NCBI GenBank assembly: GCA_000827495.1
Contig: KN817525.1
Span: 426,493-490,492 of the forward strand
Origin: Hypholoma sublateritium FD-334 SS-4
Taxonomy: Eukaryota > Basidiomycota > Agaricomycetes > Agaricales > Strophariaceae
Direction: 5' to 3'
Length of the DNA stretch: 64,000 nt
Shown in pieces: positions 46,487 through 58,432 of this stretch (the first letter of the stretch is position 1; every line of letters begins with the position of its first letter). A program made the position numbers and the translations under genes. The notes below the pieces were generated by a model. The model searched no databases. It was not told the origin of the DNA and worked only from the letters and a program-made list of their open reading frames with translations.

Positions 46487-49400
46487 ATGCCAGTTCCTAC
46501 CAGTTCCCGATATGAACAATCCTTAACCTCGCCGCCGTCTATGTACTCTACGCCCTCTCGCCCCAGTAACCTCCGCAACGCGCCCAGTACTAGTTACTCC
46601 CCAACAGTCACCGGCAACGGTCAACAAAAGCTCAATGTGGTTACTCGCATTGCTATCGAGGGGAAAGCGAAGCAAGGCCAGGAAGGGGTGTCAGTTAGAA
46701 TGTTTCTAAAGGCATGTAATTGGTATTTTCAACCTCTGCGCCTCAATTTATTTTGTGCAGATTTGTATACCTCTAGACTCTGTAACTCCTGGGTCAACCA
46801 TTCCTCTCTTCCCAGGTGAGTCCAGTAGGGGCCATATCGCTGGCCCAATCTAATTTGATAATCTCAAAAGAGGAGAACGTCAAGATACATACCTCGCAAG
46901 TGCATCCGCTAGACCAGAACTCGGTTCCGTACAACTTTTCATCGACCGTCTCCCCTCTACTTCATAACGCCGCTCGCGCCCTCAATTTGCCAGCTAGATC
47001 TCAAGAAAGCTTCGCTTCCGTATTTGGTCTAGAGAAGTCCAATAGCACTAATGGCCATGCATCTATGAGCCGAGCGCTCAAGTCGGAAAGTGGCGAAAAC
47101 ATACCACCTGTTGATAACCAATACACCGGTCTCATTATTGTCAGCGGTTACAGCATCTCTTTTGTACTACCCAAATTATTCCTAACGCGACGGAGCAATG
47201 GTGGCGCTAGCTCTGATACGGAGGACGTTGCCTCGCGAACTCCCGCTAGCCGCCGACGAGCATCAATTGGAGAAAAAAATCAAGCACAATTCATGGCTGC
47301 GATAGATATGTGGGTACCATTCATATCAAGACCGCCAAGGTTCCCCTATTTGGTATGCAATTTCGCTCCCATTACACTAGTCGATCGTGATTAATGACTG
47401 TGCAATAATTATTAGCTCTCAATCCCTACTCCGCGTTGCCTGCACAATCAGATCAAATTGCGCATTTTCCCGCCGTCGAATACGGCTACGTCTTTTGCGT
47501 CGTTATCATCAATTGAAGAGGACAACTCTTCGTGGGATCTCACTTCAGATCCCCATGTAACGCGAAACATAACTTCACGGCCATCTCGCACGCATTCACA
47601 CACGCACTTTGCTGACGACGAATCATCCGATACTTCTGTTACGGGTATTTCTGAGGGATGTGCGGTTCAGGGCACTTTCCCCAGTGCGGAGCACATCCGT
47701 ATAAGATGGGCTAGGCCGATCAAGAATTTAAATATCGCAGGTGAAGAAAATGGCAGAAGACGTGTCGGAGTCGAGGTGGTCAAGGGCGAGATGACCTGTA
47801 CCGTTCGCGGGAAGGGCGTTAGCGCCTCTAACCCAGAGGTACAGGGAGTCCTCCTTCACGTGGAGTACAAAGGGCAATGTAAAGGCGTCTGGTTTCCCGG
47901 AGTCGCGACTTTGTTGGGATTGGATGTGGGCCTTGAGGCTAAAGGCTCTGATATCTGCTGGCCCAAGGGCTCCCCGTCTCACTGGGAAGTTTCTGGAGGC
48001 CCTGGTTACACCGGCTTTGACAACGGGCGCGTGGCAGCACCTATTGAGTCCAATTCGCGAACATCGTCTGTCGATTCAAACGGGCCTCGGAGCCTGCTCA
48101 CTCCTTCCAACGGACACGAATCTACTGCGTATTTGACGGCCAGAACCAATTCTAACTCGTCGTCCACGTCGTCTTTGCTGCGCGCTCCGCTTCCTGCTCA
48201 AAACGTTGCAGATTACTCTTTCGAAGGTTCACACGCGACGCTACCGTCGTCTTCGGAGACCTTATCGTCCATGTCATCGCTTCCAACCTCGTCGACGCCG
48301 ATGCTACCTTTAACCTCTGAGGCGCGCCTACCAGGTCACCCTGTCACCTTGCACCTAAATATGAACGACCTACAACCTCCTGTAAAAAATGTTTTCACAT
48401 TCAAGATAACCGGTACTATATTGGTTACAGCCAGAGCAACCTTGGCCCGTGCCAATAACCTCAATTCTTCCACGAATAGCGATAGAAATGGTGACCCCGA
48501 GCCTGTGGCTTTACCGAGATTCACTGTCCTTGCTGCCGACACAGAAACGACGGCGATCATTGTCCGAAGCGAAGCAGAGTCTGCGTCGGTTGAAGTGTTC
48601 CATCCAACGGGCGATATCTATAACGATCCGCAAACCAGAAAGACTGTGCTCCAGAAAGGCGGGTTCACTAAATGTGGTGAAGACGGAGGACGTATAGGCA
48701 TCAAGACCCTGGACGCCTTTAACATGACAACAAATGCTCGAATATCGCCTCGACCAAGGACCCCTAGTGCAATCCATCGGGTAACGTCGAACTCTTCACT
48801 GCCGCGGGGTACTCTTCCCCCACGAAGCAAGCATGCAGGCGCCACCGTACTACCCTGGGTCAAAGCCACGGTGACTGCCCTTGCTCCAGACGCCAACATG
48901 TTTCCCACTGGCTATGCTGTCAGGTTGTGCTTTCAATCGCCGGCTTTGGTAGACTCTGAATGGCTAGAATTTGGCATGGGGCACGGGTGGAAATCTAATT
49001 CTATCACGACAACGCCAACGGAACCCAAACCCCAGCCTCGAGTCCGCATAATTTGCGCTACCTTAGATGGAGTCCCCGTCAAGGCTGAAACAGCGAATAT
49101 CAGCAAACCTGATTCATCTGCTGTACCTTTCGAGCAGCTGAGTGGGAACGGCTGGCTTTGCTGGGGTAAAGTCTATACTGGCGGCTCACCAGGAGGTAAT
49201 ATGGTGATAGATTATATTGTGAAACAAGATGACGTGAAATCTACGAACAACAGCAAACCCAAATCAATCAATTTGCTGGAGATGAATGTTGTCCTACCCA
49301 CCTTCTTCATCTCAGTCGCTCGATTGGAAGTAAAGATAGATGTAATGCCAGGTCCGTGTCTTCAATCATATCTTGATACTATCTGACATTATTTTATTTA

Positions 49401-50129
49401 GGGATTGAGATTCTGTCCCTTCATTCCAACTTTGATTATCATCATGCATATACCGAGGGCAATAGATTGCTCCGATACTCGCTGGAGGAATTTTCGCAGC
49501 CCCAATTAACACTCATGCTTCGTAAAGGCACTAGCAATCTTCCCATGGCATGGCTCAAAAAATACTTCGCATTGACATGGATCATACTGTTCATCGCGGT
49601 GTGTTCTATGTACCGTATCTTCTATGACATGGGCCAACTCCGCCAAATGTTGGATGGAGATGTATACACCCCTCAAGCATCCTGGCCAGATACCCCCACG
49701 ATAACGGTGACCGCGACTATATTTAGCGATAGAGGGATGAAAAGGCCCTCCACAGACACCTCCACATCCACGAGCGCGCCGGCCACGGCGCCAACCGTTC
49801 CTGATGCCCACCTTGAGAATACAACTACATTTGTTCCTTTTTCTGTTACGACGCTGTCTGTCACGCCACCACAAACGACAACACATTCTACAACTGGTAC
49901 CAACAATTACGACGCCAACGACTCTGAATCAACGATTGCAATCTCACATCGTGAATCATCATTACTTGAACGATACGGCCTGATGCCTGTACATAAATTA
50001 TTTGTATTCGAGTGGGCCGACACCGAGGGTGGTAACGTGAAGCAGACGCTCTCAAAGGTTGTTGAAATCGTGGAGATTGCTTGGGATTTTCTTCGAAAAG
50101 TCTATCATTATCCTTTAGACCCTCCGTAA
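46487..50129 (+). CDS. Large Ser/Thr-rich protein with one C-terminal membrane segment, unknown function
   Basis: Not recognised. Exons 46487-46711, 46761-46815, 46871-47352, 47416-49351 and 49402-50129 give 1141 codons plus stop with phases kept. The N-terminal part has a compact block KICIPLDSVTPGSTIPLFP. The middle mixes Ser/Asn-rich disorder with beta-rich blocks (VTLHLNMNDLQPPVKNVFTF, ITGTILVTARATLARANN). Near residue 930-950, YFALTWIILFIAVCSMYRIF is a clear transmembrane helix. The Thr/Pro-rich tail follows it. No signal peptide, so a large N-terminal cytosolic domain and a short luminal or extracellular tail is the simplest topology. The first intron has a GC donor; a GT reading breaks the frame. 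Confidence 0.8.
46712..46760 (+). other. GC-AG intron in the 1141-residue protein gene
   Basis: Donor gcatgt at 46712, acceptor tgtgcag ending 46760; 49 nt, phase 0. The GT three bases into the intron would shift the frame away from the long downstream exons. Confidence 0.7.
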
Positions 50130-51003
50130 TGTATCTTACGACTGTATGGTTTGTGTACCGGTGTGCGTATCTACCTATTGGTGTTTTGGATTATAATTAT
50201 GTTGTATGTATTGTATGTAAACAAGAACCTTATTTCACACACACACAAACCAATATCTAAGTCTTTCATTCCCTTGGTGAGAATGTACACATTTTTGGGG
50301 GGAGGGGGTAATTTATGTCTTCCCTTCAAGTTGGTCTCCCCATCTTCTTATGCATCAAAGTCACCACTTTTTTCAACAAATCGCTCACCACCAAGATATC
50401 TATTAGGCATCAGAAGCCTGTGGTATTTGTGTCCACACTCAGGTAAATATACTTCAAAGTATACAGCCTTTCTACGTCACTTCTACGTGTACGGTGTCAT
50501 CACTTAAGTAAATAGTGCAGAAATTCTACTTACTTCATTGTGTTGACTCGGAGATAAGGCCATTCAACTTGGCTGAAAGGTGTTCAGTATAAATAGGTCT
50601 GTCGACGCGATGTAGACCTATCTTTGGATTTAGAAAGGTAACAAGAACATCACCAAGCCCACGAACTACCTCGTATACCTTTGAGGACTGTGGCCACACT
50701 GTGGCGGTGACCGTCGAATGATCTCGGGACTAAAAGTAAGTTAGTAAAGTACTGTGCCACTGGTGGCCGGGTACTTGCCCAGTCAACATATATACTTTCT
50801 AGTTGTCCTGACAGAATGACAGTGATAAATGTTCGCAGGTAGGGGTGAGACGGGGAATTTCAATTGAATTTCGAGGGAGTTTAGGTGGGCAGAATAGTTG
50901 TGTGCGCTTACGTCACCGCATGACTGACACGGTCCTCGGATTAGTTACGCTTTAGGAAGGTCGGGCACTGCGACAGTGCTACCTTCACGGTCATTGTTGC
51001 TGC
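50130..51003. other. Intergenic upstream of insulysin
   Basis: About 870 nt, AT-rich in its left half and mixed in its right half. No convincing TATA box and no other gene. Confidence 0.45.
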
Positions 51004-54000
51004 ATGTTCAAATTCATTTCTAGACCCCGACTGAAACCATCGTCCCTTCTTCCATCACCTTATCGCTTCCCTTCATCCATACGTCCATCTTTTGCCTTAT
51101 CACCCCCCAAATCCATGGCCACATTGGTCAGCACCGACTGGAAACTTGTTAAGAAGCCGGGTGCCGTCCCGTATCAAGTCTTCACTAAACCCATCGTGAA
51201 ATCCGAGCAAGACGATAGAGATTATCGCATAATACAGCTAGAGAACGGACTCCAGGCCACTCTGGTGCATGACGCAAACGCGGACAAGGCAGCTGCCAGT
51301 CTGGATGTCGCAGTGGGCCACCTTTATGATCCAGTGCGTTGCTTATGCCACGAAACTTTCCATTCGAGCTTATAATTTTTTCTAGGATGATATGCCAGGT
51401 CTCGCTCATTTCTGCGAACATCTATTGTTTATGGTGATTTCCGATGAAATTGTATATGTAAATACGATCTGACAATTATTTAGGGAACGGAAACGTTTCC
51501 TCAAGAAAATGAATATTCCGAGGTACGATATATATGTGATTCCTAGCAGTCTCATGCTCATATGACGGTATAGTTTCTCTCCAAAAATAATGGAAGTTCA
51601 AATGCTTATACTTCCACCTCGAACACGAACTACTATTTCAACGTTGCCACATCTGCGCTACCGGGTGCTCTAGAGAGATTTTCTGCCTTCTTTCATTGCC
51701 CGACGTTCTCCCCTTCTTGCACCTCTCGCGAACTCAATGCTGTTGATTCAGAGCACAAGAAGAACCACCAGGCTGATATGTGGCGCATTTTCCAGCTAAA
51801 CAAACACCTTACAAAACCAAATCATCCTTGGAAAAAATTCGGCAGCGGGAATCGTGATAGTTTGTCGAAAGCAGCAAAGGACATCCAAGAGAAGACAAGG
51901 CTGTCAGCAAACACCGTTTCTGAAAATCGGGCTCCTACTTCGCCTCCCATGGTTTCACCCACCAACTCTGAGAGCTCAACCAACAGCGAACTCGATGCGG
52001 ATGGCGGTGCAGTCGGTCGCGAGACGCGCCGGAGGCTGGTTGAATGGTGGAGCAAAGAATATTGTGCCAGTAGGATGCGATTATCCATAGTCGGAAAAGG
52101 CGAGAGTCAACAACAATTCTCTCTAATTGTACACTTACCACATTCACTTTCTTCAGAGTCTTTGGATGATCTGGCTGATCTTGCGGCTACCCTGTTTTCG
52201 CCTATCTCAAATCGCGGCTGCGAACCTCTTCCAATGATCACCGACCATCCATTCGGACCTGAGGAGAAAGGGGTACACTCTACAAATAACCTTGATATAT
52301 ACAATTCAGGCGACTTATACCTTTCTTCACTTTAGACTCTTGTCTCCGTGCAGACAATCATGGCTTTCCATGCTCTGGAAATATCATTCCCATTGGAATA
52401 CCAAGCTCCCCTTTGGAAATATAAACCTGCTAACTTCCTTTCCCATTTCGTTGGTCACGAAGGACCTGGGTCGCTACATTCCTATCTTAAGAACAAACAT
52501 TGGGTTACTTCGTTAAGTTGTGGACCACAAAATTTGGCTCGGGGTTTCGCAATGTTCAAAGTCACTATTTATCTGACACCAGAAGGTTTCGGTGAGTTCT
52601 TTCCAGTATATCAAAATATCAAAATATTGATTGTAAATGGTAGAAAACTATCGATCTGTGATTTTGGCTGCGTACAAATATATCGAGCTCCTCAAATCGG
52701 CAACCTTGGAGCCATACCATCATCACGAAGTAACCAAGCTCTCGGCAATTCGATTCCGCTTCGCGGAGAAGAGGCGCCCTGACGATTATGCTACTTGGAT
52801 TTCAGAACATATGGCCTGGCCTGTACCCCGAGACCTCTTACTCACTGCCCCCCGTCTTACGTGGGACTGGGAAAGCGAGGAGGAGAGACAGAAGGGTGAG
52901 GAAACGGTCAAAAAGTACTTGAACCAATTCCACATTAGCGAGAGCCGAGTCGTCCTGATGGCAAAACGGGAAGACCATGTCAAGCTGCATCCTGATCTTA
53001 ATTGGGAAAAAGAACCATGGTACGGTACTGATTACGCCGTTCAAAGATTCGATGACGCCTTTGTCGCTGAAGTACGTGAATGGTCATCAGACTATGGGCT
53101 CGCAAAGATTAATTGATGGCATACAGGCCGAAAAAGAGAACGACATAACAGAGTTCTTCCTCCCCGGTCCTAACGAGTTCATCCCAACCAACTTAGAGGT
53201 GGAAAAGAAGGAGGTTTCAGAGGTAAGTCACAAGCTTGTGATATTGCTTGACATCTAAACAATTTCTTCCAGCCAATGAAACGGCCTCATCTTATTCGCG
53301 AAACCCCATTGTCCACTTTGTGGCACAAGAAAGATGATACATTCTGGGTACCGAAGGCCCATGTCGTTATTGACCTACGAAGGTATTGCTTTCCCGGGGG
53401 GGTTTTTTTTAAAAAAAAAATGGTCATAATCGTGCTCCGTATACTTTACTTTAGCTCTGTGGCCAACGCCTCCGCACGCTCAGCAGTGCTTACAAGGTAT
53501 ATTTAAAGAGCTCGATTTACGTGCAAAGGTTGATAATTTTGGATTTCAGACTTTTCTCGGACCTCGTCAATGACTCGTTAACCGAGTTCGCATACGATGC
53601 AGACCTAGCTGGCCTGTCATATAATTTCTCTCCCCATTCCGCTGGTCTTTTTATCACCATGAATGGATACAACGATAAATTATCAGCCTTAGTACGCCAC
53701 GTCATTGAGAAAGTGAAGGATATCACCGTTGATTCAAAGAGACTTGACGTCGTCAAAGAGGAGGTAAGTGTATCCGTCATCTCACTAATACACGCCTGAC
53801 ATTTTCGCGTCAGGCTCGTAGAGAATGGGAGAACTTTTTCCTCGGGCAGTCGTATTCCCTTTCCGATTGGTATGCGCGGTATCTGTTGTCAGAGCGTCAA
53901 TGGACAATGGAAGAGAAACTCAAAGAGCTTGGTTGTGAGTATTAAATGATTTGCATTTCCAATGATATCTCAACGGATCTTCAGCTGTTACTGCTTCTGA

Positions 54001-55218
54001 GGTTCAAGAACATATAAAGGCGCTTTTGTCACAGGTCAATACGAGAATACTTGCAGCTGGCAACCTCTATAAAGATGAAGCAATCAAAATTGCTGAGATT
54101 GTAGAAGAAGGTCTTGGCCGATCGCCTCTTTCACCTACTCAACTGAATGAGCGTTGTCTGTTATTGCCCGAAGGTAGTCTATCTAGTCGTTTTCTCACCT
54201 CGAACTTCTACTTATATATTGAATTAGAGTCAAACTTCATATATTCTTCTGATATACCGAATCCCAATCAGGCGAACTCATCCCTAACATACTACCTCCA
54301 CTTTGGACCCATCGCTGACCAAAAACTACGTGTCACTTCTGCTCTGCTCACTCAGATTCTGACAGAACCTGCCTTCAATGTCCTTCGAACTCGAGAGCAG
54401 CTGGGCTACATCGTTTCCTGCTCCGCTTGGACTTTACCTGGAGCCAGTGAAAAGGGCTTGCGCATTGTAGTTCAAAGTGAAAAGAAGCCTGAATATCTCG
54501 AAAACCGGGTTGAAGCTTTTTTGGATGAAATGAAAACGAAGCTAGAAGATATGTCCGACGAAGAGTTTGCTTCGCATAGAAGTGGCCTCCAGAAGAAGTG
54601 GCTTGAAGCCAACAAAAACCTTGCCGAAGAAGTATCGAAATATTTGACGCATATTAATAGTGGACAGTGGGATTTCCTTCGAAGTGAGCATCTGCCGTTC
54701 AAACCCTAGAACTGCAAATTAACAATGATATTGTAGGTCAGAAGGATGCGGCTTTGTTGCAAACAATCACAAAAGCTGAACTCGTCGATCTTTTCATTTC
54801 CCGGGTGCACCCATCATCGCACATTCGGGCGAAACTATCTGTTCATATGCTTTCAAAAAAGCCGCGCCCGAAGCAAGTCAGCGCAGCTGCTGCGGAAGCT
54901 TTCGAGGCCCTCTTGCGCCAACAACTGCCGGAACTCGACGTCAAGGCGTGGAGGAGCTCTATCACAAGCGACAATCCTACGATAGTCGAATTTGGCCAAT
55001 ACTGGTTAAAGAATCTGAAGCTCGAGACTGCTCAAAAGCTGTTGGTTCAATTGCCGGGCATTGTCGCGCAGTATCCTATTGTAGGGGACGTTATAGACCA
55101 GAAAAGGTCAAACGCTACATACATAGAAGACAGGAACGCTTTCAGAGCCAGTCTGGACGTTTCCGTTTGTTCTGGCCCCATGGTAGAGTGGAATGACCTT
55201 CCAACTCCCCGGTTCTGA
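51004..55218 (+). CDS. Insulysin/Ste23-type M16 metalloprotease
   Basis: Inverzincin zinc protease that degrades small peptides; yeast Ste23 also helps process a-factor pheromone. MFKFISRPRLKPSSLLPSPY is basic and Ser/Pro-rich, a possible targeting presequence; an in-frame MATLVSTDW at Met38 begins the conserved protein. The catalytic HxxEH is in GLAHFCEHLLFMGTE, and the third zinc ligand Glu lies in LNAVDSEHKKN. Other blocks are SHFVGHEGPGSLHSYLK, FFLPGPNEFIPTNLE, YDADLAGLSYNFSPHSAG, ARREWENFFLGQSYSLSDWY and LRTREQLGYIVSC. C-terminus NDLPTPRF. About 1100 residues over some fifteen exons. A Ser/Pro-rich insert before RRRLVEWWSKEYCASRM is longer than usual. Confidence 0.95.
53396..53420. repeat. 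Adjacent homopolymer runs (7 G, 8 T, 10 A) in an intron
   Basis: Three mononucleotide runs stand end to end inside the insulysin intron that follows the VIDLRR codons. Coding frame is unaffected. It may be a sequencing or assembly artefact. Confidence 0.8.
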
Positions 55219-55507
55219 TCATCGAGGGAGGCGACATATAATTGCTTGTACATTTAGAGACATCTATGTCATTGTTTTGGAGTTATGAAGAATGGTCATT
55301 TGTATCGCGTTATCGAAAATTGACATGATTTGAATGTGACACTGGATATACAATAGAGAATAGTAAGGAAATGCGAGGGACAGCAAAGGTCTGCGTATGA
55401 GATACAAAGCGAAATGAACCACGATCTAACAAATGTACCAAACAGAAAAGAAAATAGGATGCGCTGTACGCCGCATCATCGACTGAGCATACAATGAGAA
55501 TATGCCT

Positions 55508-55964
55508 TTACTTTCGTCGCGCGTCCTTCGCCCTGGGTTGTTGAGGAACCACAAAGTTTTTGGCACGTCGGAAGAGGAGGACATGCGGCTCAGGAGCTGG
55601 GGGACAAGAGTAAGAGACGATTCTCTTGGACGATGAATGGACTTGCCATGGACTTCATAGTGTTCCCATCCAAGACTTTGTGTGATGCCAATCCCTCGCC
55701 ATTCTTGCTCCGTGAGCAGGCGAAGCACGCCGGAATCATCGGGACTAAAGTACTCTTTCGGAACCATCTTCAGAAGTCCCTTCGGTAGGATAACATGGCG
55801 GTATTCAAATTCATCGTCCGAGTAGCGATCCGAATAGTGAATCCTGGTGACTAGGTTGAGGTGTGAATGATGGCACAGTCGCAAGACACTGACTTTTCGA
55901 TGTATTCTTCCAATTTGCGGGCCATTTCCTTCTGCTGGGCAGCTTGCGTAGCCTGAGCGGTCAT
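55508..55964 (-). CDS. CKS1: Cyclin-dependent kinase regulatory subunit (CKS1/Suc1)
   Basis: Small adaptor that binds CDK and phospho-threonine for multisite phosphorylation. Exons 55964-55894, 55843-55647 and 55596-55508 give 118 codons plus stop. The order is an acidic/Gln helix ([20 protein letters not shown]), [59 protein letters not shown], and [14 protein letters not shown] with the hinge HxPEPH. The last intron begins gcaagt; only this GC donor restores HAPEPH, and the nearby GT leads to a stop within two codons. The tail [16 protein letters not shown] is basic. Convergent with the insulysin gene (289 nt apart). Confidence 0.97.
55597..55646 (-). other. GC-AG intron in CKS1
   Basis: Donor gcaagt at 55646, acceptor cccccag at 55597; 50 nt, phase 1. 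It is required for the invariant HxPEPH hinge, which makes it the firmest of the five GC-AG cases. Confidence 0.9.
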
Positions 55965-56442
55965 TTTGGCTTATATACAGTTGTGAAGAAAATTGAAGGA
56001 TAGGCGATCGATGCAAACGATGGATATTGCAGTCAAGGTTGAGTCCAAGATTAGGCCCGGAGAGTTGTTAATTTACGCGCCTGATACTCGTCACGGTCAC
56101 ACGACAACACTCAAGTCACGTGTCGAGGCGCGTTCTAAACGAAAGCGCGTCACTCTTCGCTTTTGCCACATTTTGGCCACATTGGAACTCTGCATGTATT
56201 GGTACGCGTTCGATCTCTTACTACGTAGTTCTTCCAGGTAGTAGAATTTTCCGAGGTTCAATTTAGACAACGTACATCAGTCAATGGGCAAAAGAAAACA
56301 ATTTATAAATAAGTGGTCGACCCAGATACAATAAAAGTCATGCTGTAGGTGAACCGCTGCGACTCCCAGCGCTACACAAGCGCTACCTAGATGAAAAATC
56401 TGTACATACATAAAGTATCGCGGTGCAAATTCTGCAAGAAGC
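55965..56442. other. Intergenic: CKS1 promoter and 3' region of next gene
   Basis: About 480 nt; a plus-strand open frame at 55993-56241 has no recognisable content. No CRISPR, tRNA or repeat seen. Confidence 0.45.
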
Positions 56443-57183
56443 TTATAAGGGACCAGATGCTAATGGTCCGCGGGGATTCGAGTACCCGCTCGTACGAAGA
56501 TCTTCCGATTCGTCCTGCATAAGAAAGGTCGTGAGTACTGACATATACGCTCAGTCGAAACGGATGACGAAAATGTATTGTACCTGTAATACCACACTAT
56601 TAAGATTTGCTGATGAGACATACGACATGGATCGCCCTTGCAGTGGACGATGGCTCATCATGGTGGGCGGTCGACTTGTTCCATATGCGGCAATGTAAGC
56701 CGCTGATGGCGCCGTGTGCGAGCGCCGCCTCCGACGCAGCCACCAGAAAAATAGGGTGCTTAAAGTAAAGAAAACGAGCAAACCCGCAATCGTCCCGCCG
56801 GCTATAGCGCCTTTGTTGCTCTCTTTCTTGCCTGTTGACAATTGACTGGTAGGGATTTTTGCTGCTGAGGTTGATGCGGCTGGGGCCATTGTAGCACTTT
56901 GGGCAACTACGCCAGTAATTGAGGCCGTGGTACCAGATGCAAAAGGAACAGTAGGGTTAGTTGGGGCTGACAGGTCGTAGGAAGAGGTAGATGCATGAGA
57001 GGACGAGGAAGATACAGACGTGCTTGTGGAAGGTTCTGTATTTGTAGATGAAGAATTCAGCATAGGAGCGGACCCGGTTGGGTCAACTGTTGAATTGGTA
57101 GAGGCTGCGCTACTTGTAGCTGTTGCACTAGCTGCTTTTTCTTCGGCTTGGGAAACATTGAAGAAAGGTTCCACCTGAGCCAT
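56443..57183 (-). CDS. Ser/Thr-rich single-pass membrane protein (Mid2-like layout), N-terminus incomplete
   Basis: Unknown function; the layout resembles fungal cell-wall stress sensors. From MAQVEPFFNVSQAEEKAA a long Ser/Thr/Ala-rich ectodomain runs to KKESNK. GAIAGGTIAGLLVFFTLSTL then FFWWLRRRRR is a membrane helix with a basic stop-transfer. The cytoplasmic tail ends GYSNPRGPLASGPL after an intron near 56583-56507. No signal peptide is visible at 57183. The frame extends upstream through an intron (57228-57184) into SWTNFDVKTE, so the real start is likely in one or two short exons before 57260 that I cannot fix. Confidence 0.7.
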
Positions 57184-57269
57184 TTCAGTCTAAGAAAATC
57201 AAGTTCCGGTAAATTAGGATATATTGAGAGGCACCTTAACATCAAAATTTGTCCAGGAAGGGATGCCAA

Positions 57270-58432
57270 CTTTGAAGGAAGTCAATTGATAGCACAGCGA
57301 TCAAGAGAAACCACTGGACACACTACTGCCTGTAGAAAGAGGAAATCTAAGTTCTTGGTCAACAAACTGAATACATTCAAAAAGAGGAAAATATATTCTC
57401 TTACGTCGAAAAAGAGATGTTCATAGGCTGACAATTTCTTATCCAGTCTAGCCAACTTCATATAAGAGTCAGTTTCGATGCTAAGAGCAATGGACAGTAT
57501 TGGAGAGCACGATACCTTCCGTGAGTTGCGTTTCGGCAGACGGAACACACAGAAACCAAGGCATACATAACACTTGAACAGACACACATATTCTGGTCTT
57601 CAGCAGTCGGTGGTGTATAAAGGATACTACTATCATGCGGCCCCAAGGTAGCTTGTAAATGATTAGCAGGCAACCACTTATTCCAGATTGAGCGAAGAAA
57701 TTTGGGATACCTGAAGGGCTACATAGTAACATTAGCTCGGAAGCCACCATACAAGGATCATGGCCTTCGTCATTCTTGGCCTGTAAAAAAGGCGGGGTCA
57801 TACGGATGGTTTAGAAAAACGATAGCCGGATATTTGACGTGGAAAGCGAACCCATCCAAAAGATGCGACAGTACACGAGTCAGCCATAGCGTAGAAGAGC
57901 GCTAACGAAGGCTACCGGTGAGGTAGTACGTGAGGGAAGTAGAAGGAAAGTAACACCCTAAGCCTAGAGGGAGTCCAAGAACTGCATCGGCGAGTTAGAG
58001 GAGGGAAGAAACACATCCAAAACACAGTTTGTCCATGTCCATGCAACCCGAGCATCTCGGGCAGACAGAGCCTGTTTTACATGGACTGAAGCAGCGATAC
58101 GCATCATACATCTATAGCATCTCTCCCATCACAGATGATGTATCAGACCCGTTGCGACTGGTATGGCCTAATAGGACTTCCCCAATGCTTCCTGTGCTCT
58201 GGGGCGGGCGGTCTGTGCCGACGATGACAAGGAAAAGGAAGGATATATTTGTTTGACCGTGACGGTGAAGAGGAGCGTGGGCCGCGCCGCAGTGAACTGC
58301 AATTGCCCGAATGGGAACGATATTTGTGATGTAATGTGGGAAATGCTTAGTCGGACTATACAGTTCAAGCCACACGCCTAGATCGTCACTGGAGACTGCG
58401 CCCTCCAAATTAACGACGTCCTCAAGATTTCA
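57270..58432. other. Intergenic upstream of RPL7
   Basis: May contain the missing 5' exons of the leftward membrane protein gene (to about 57440) and the promoter of the rightward L7 gene. No other gene recognised. Confidence 0.4.
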
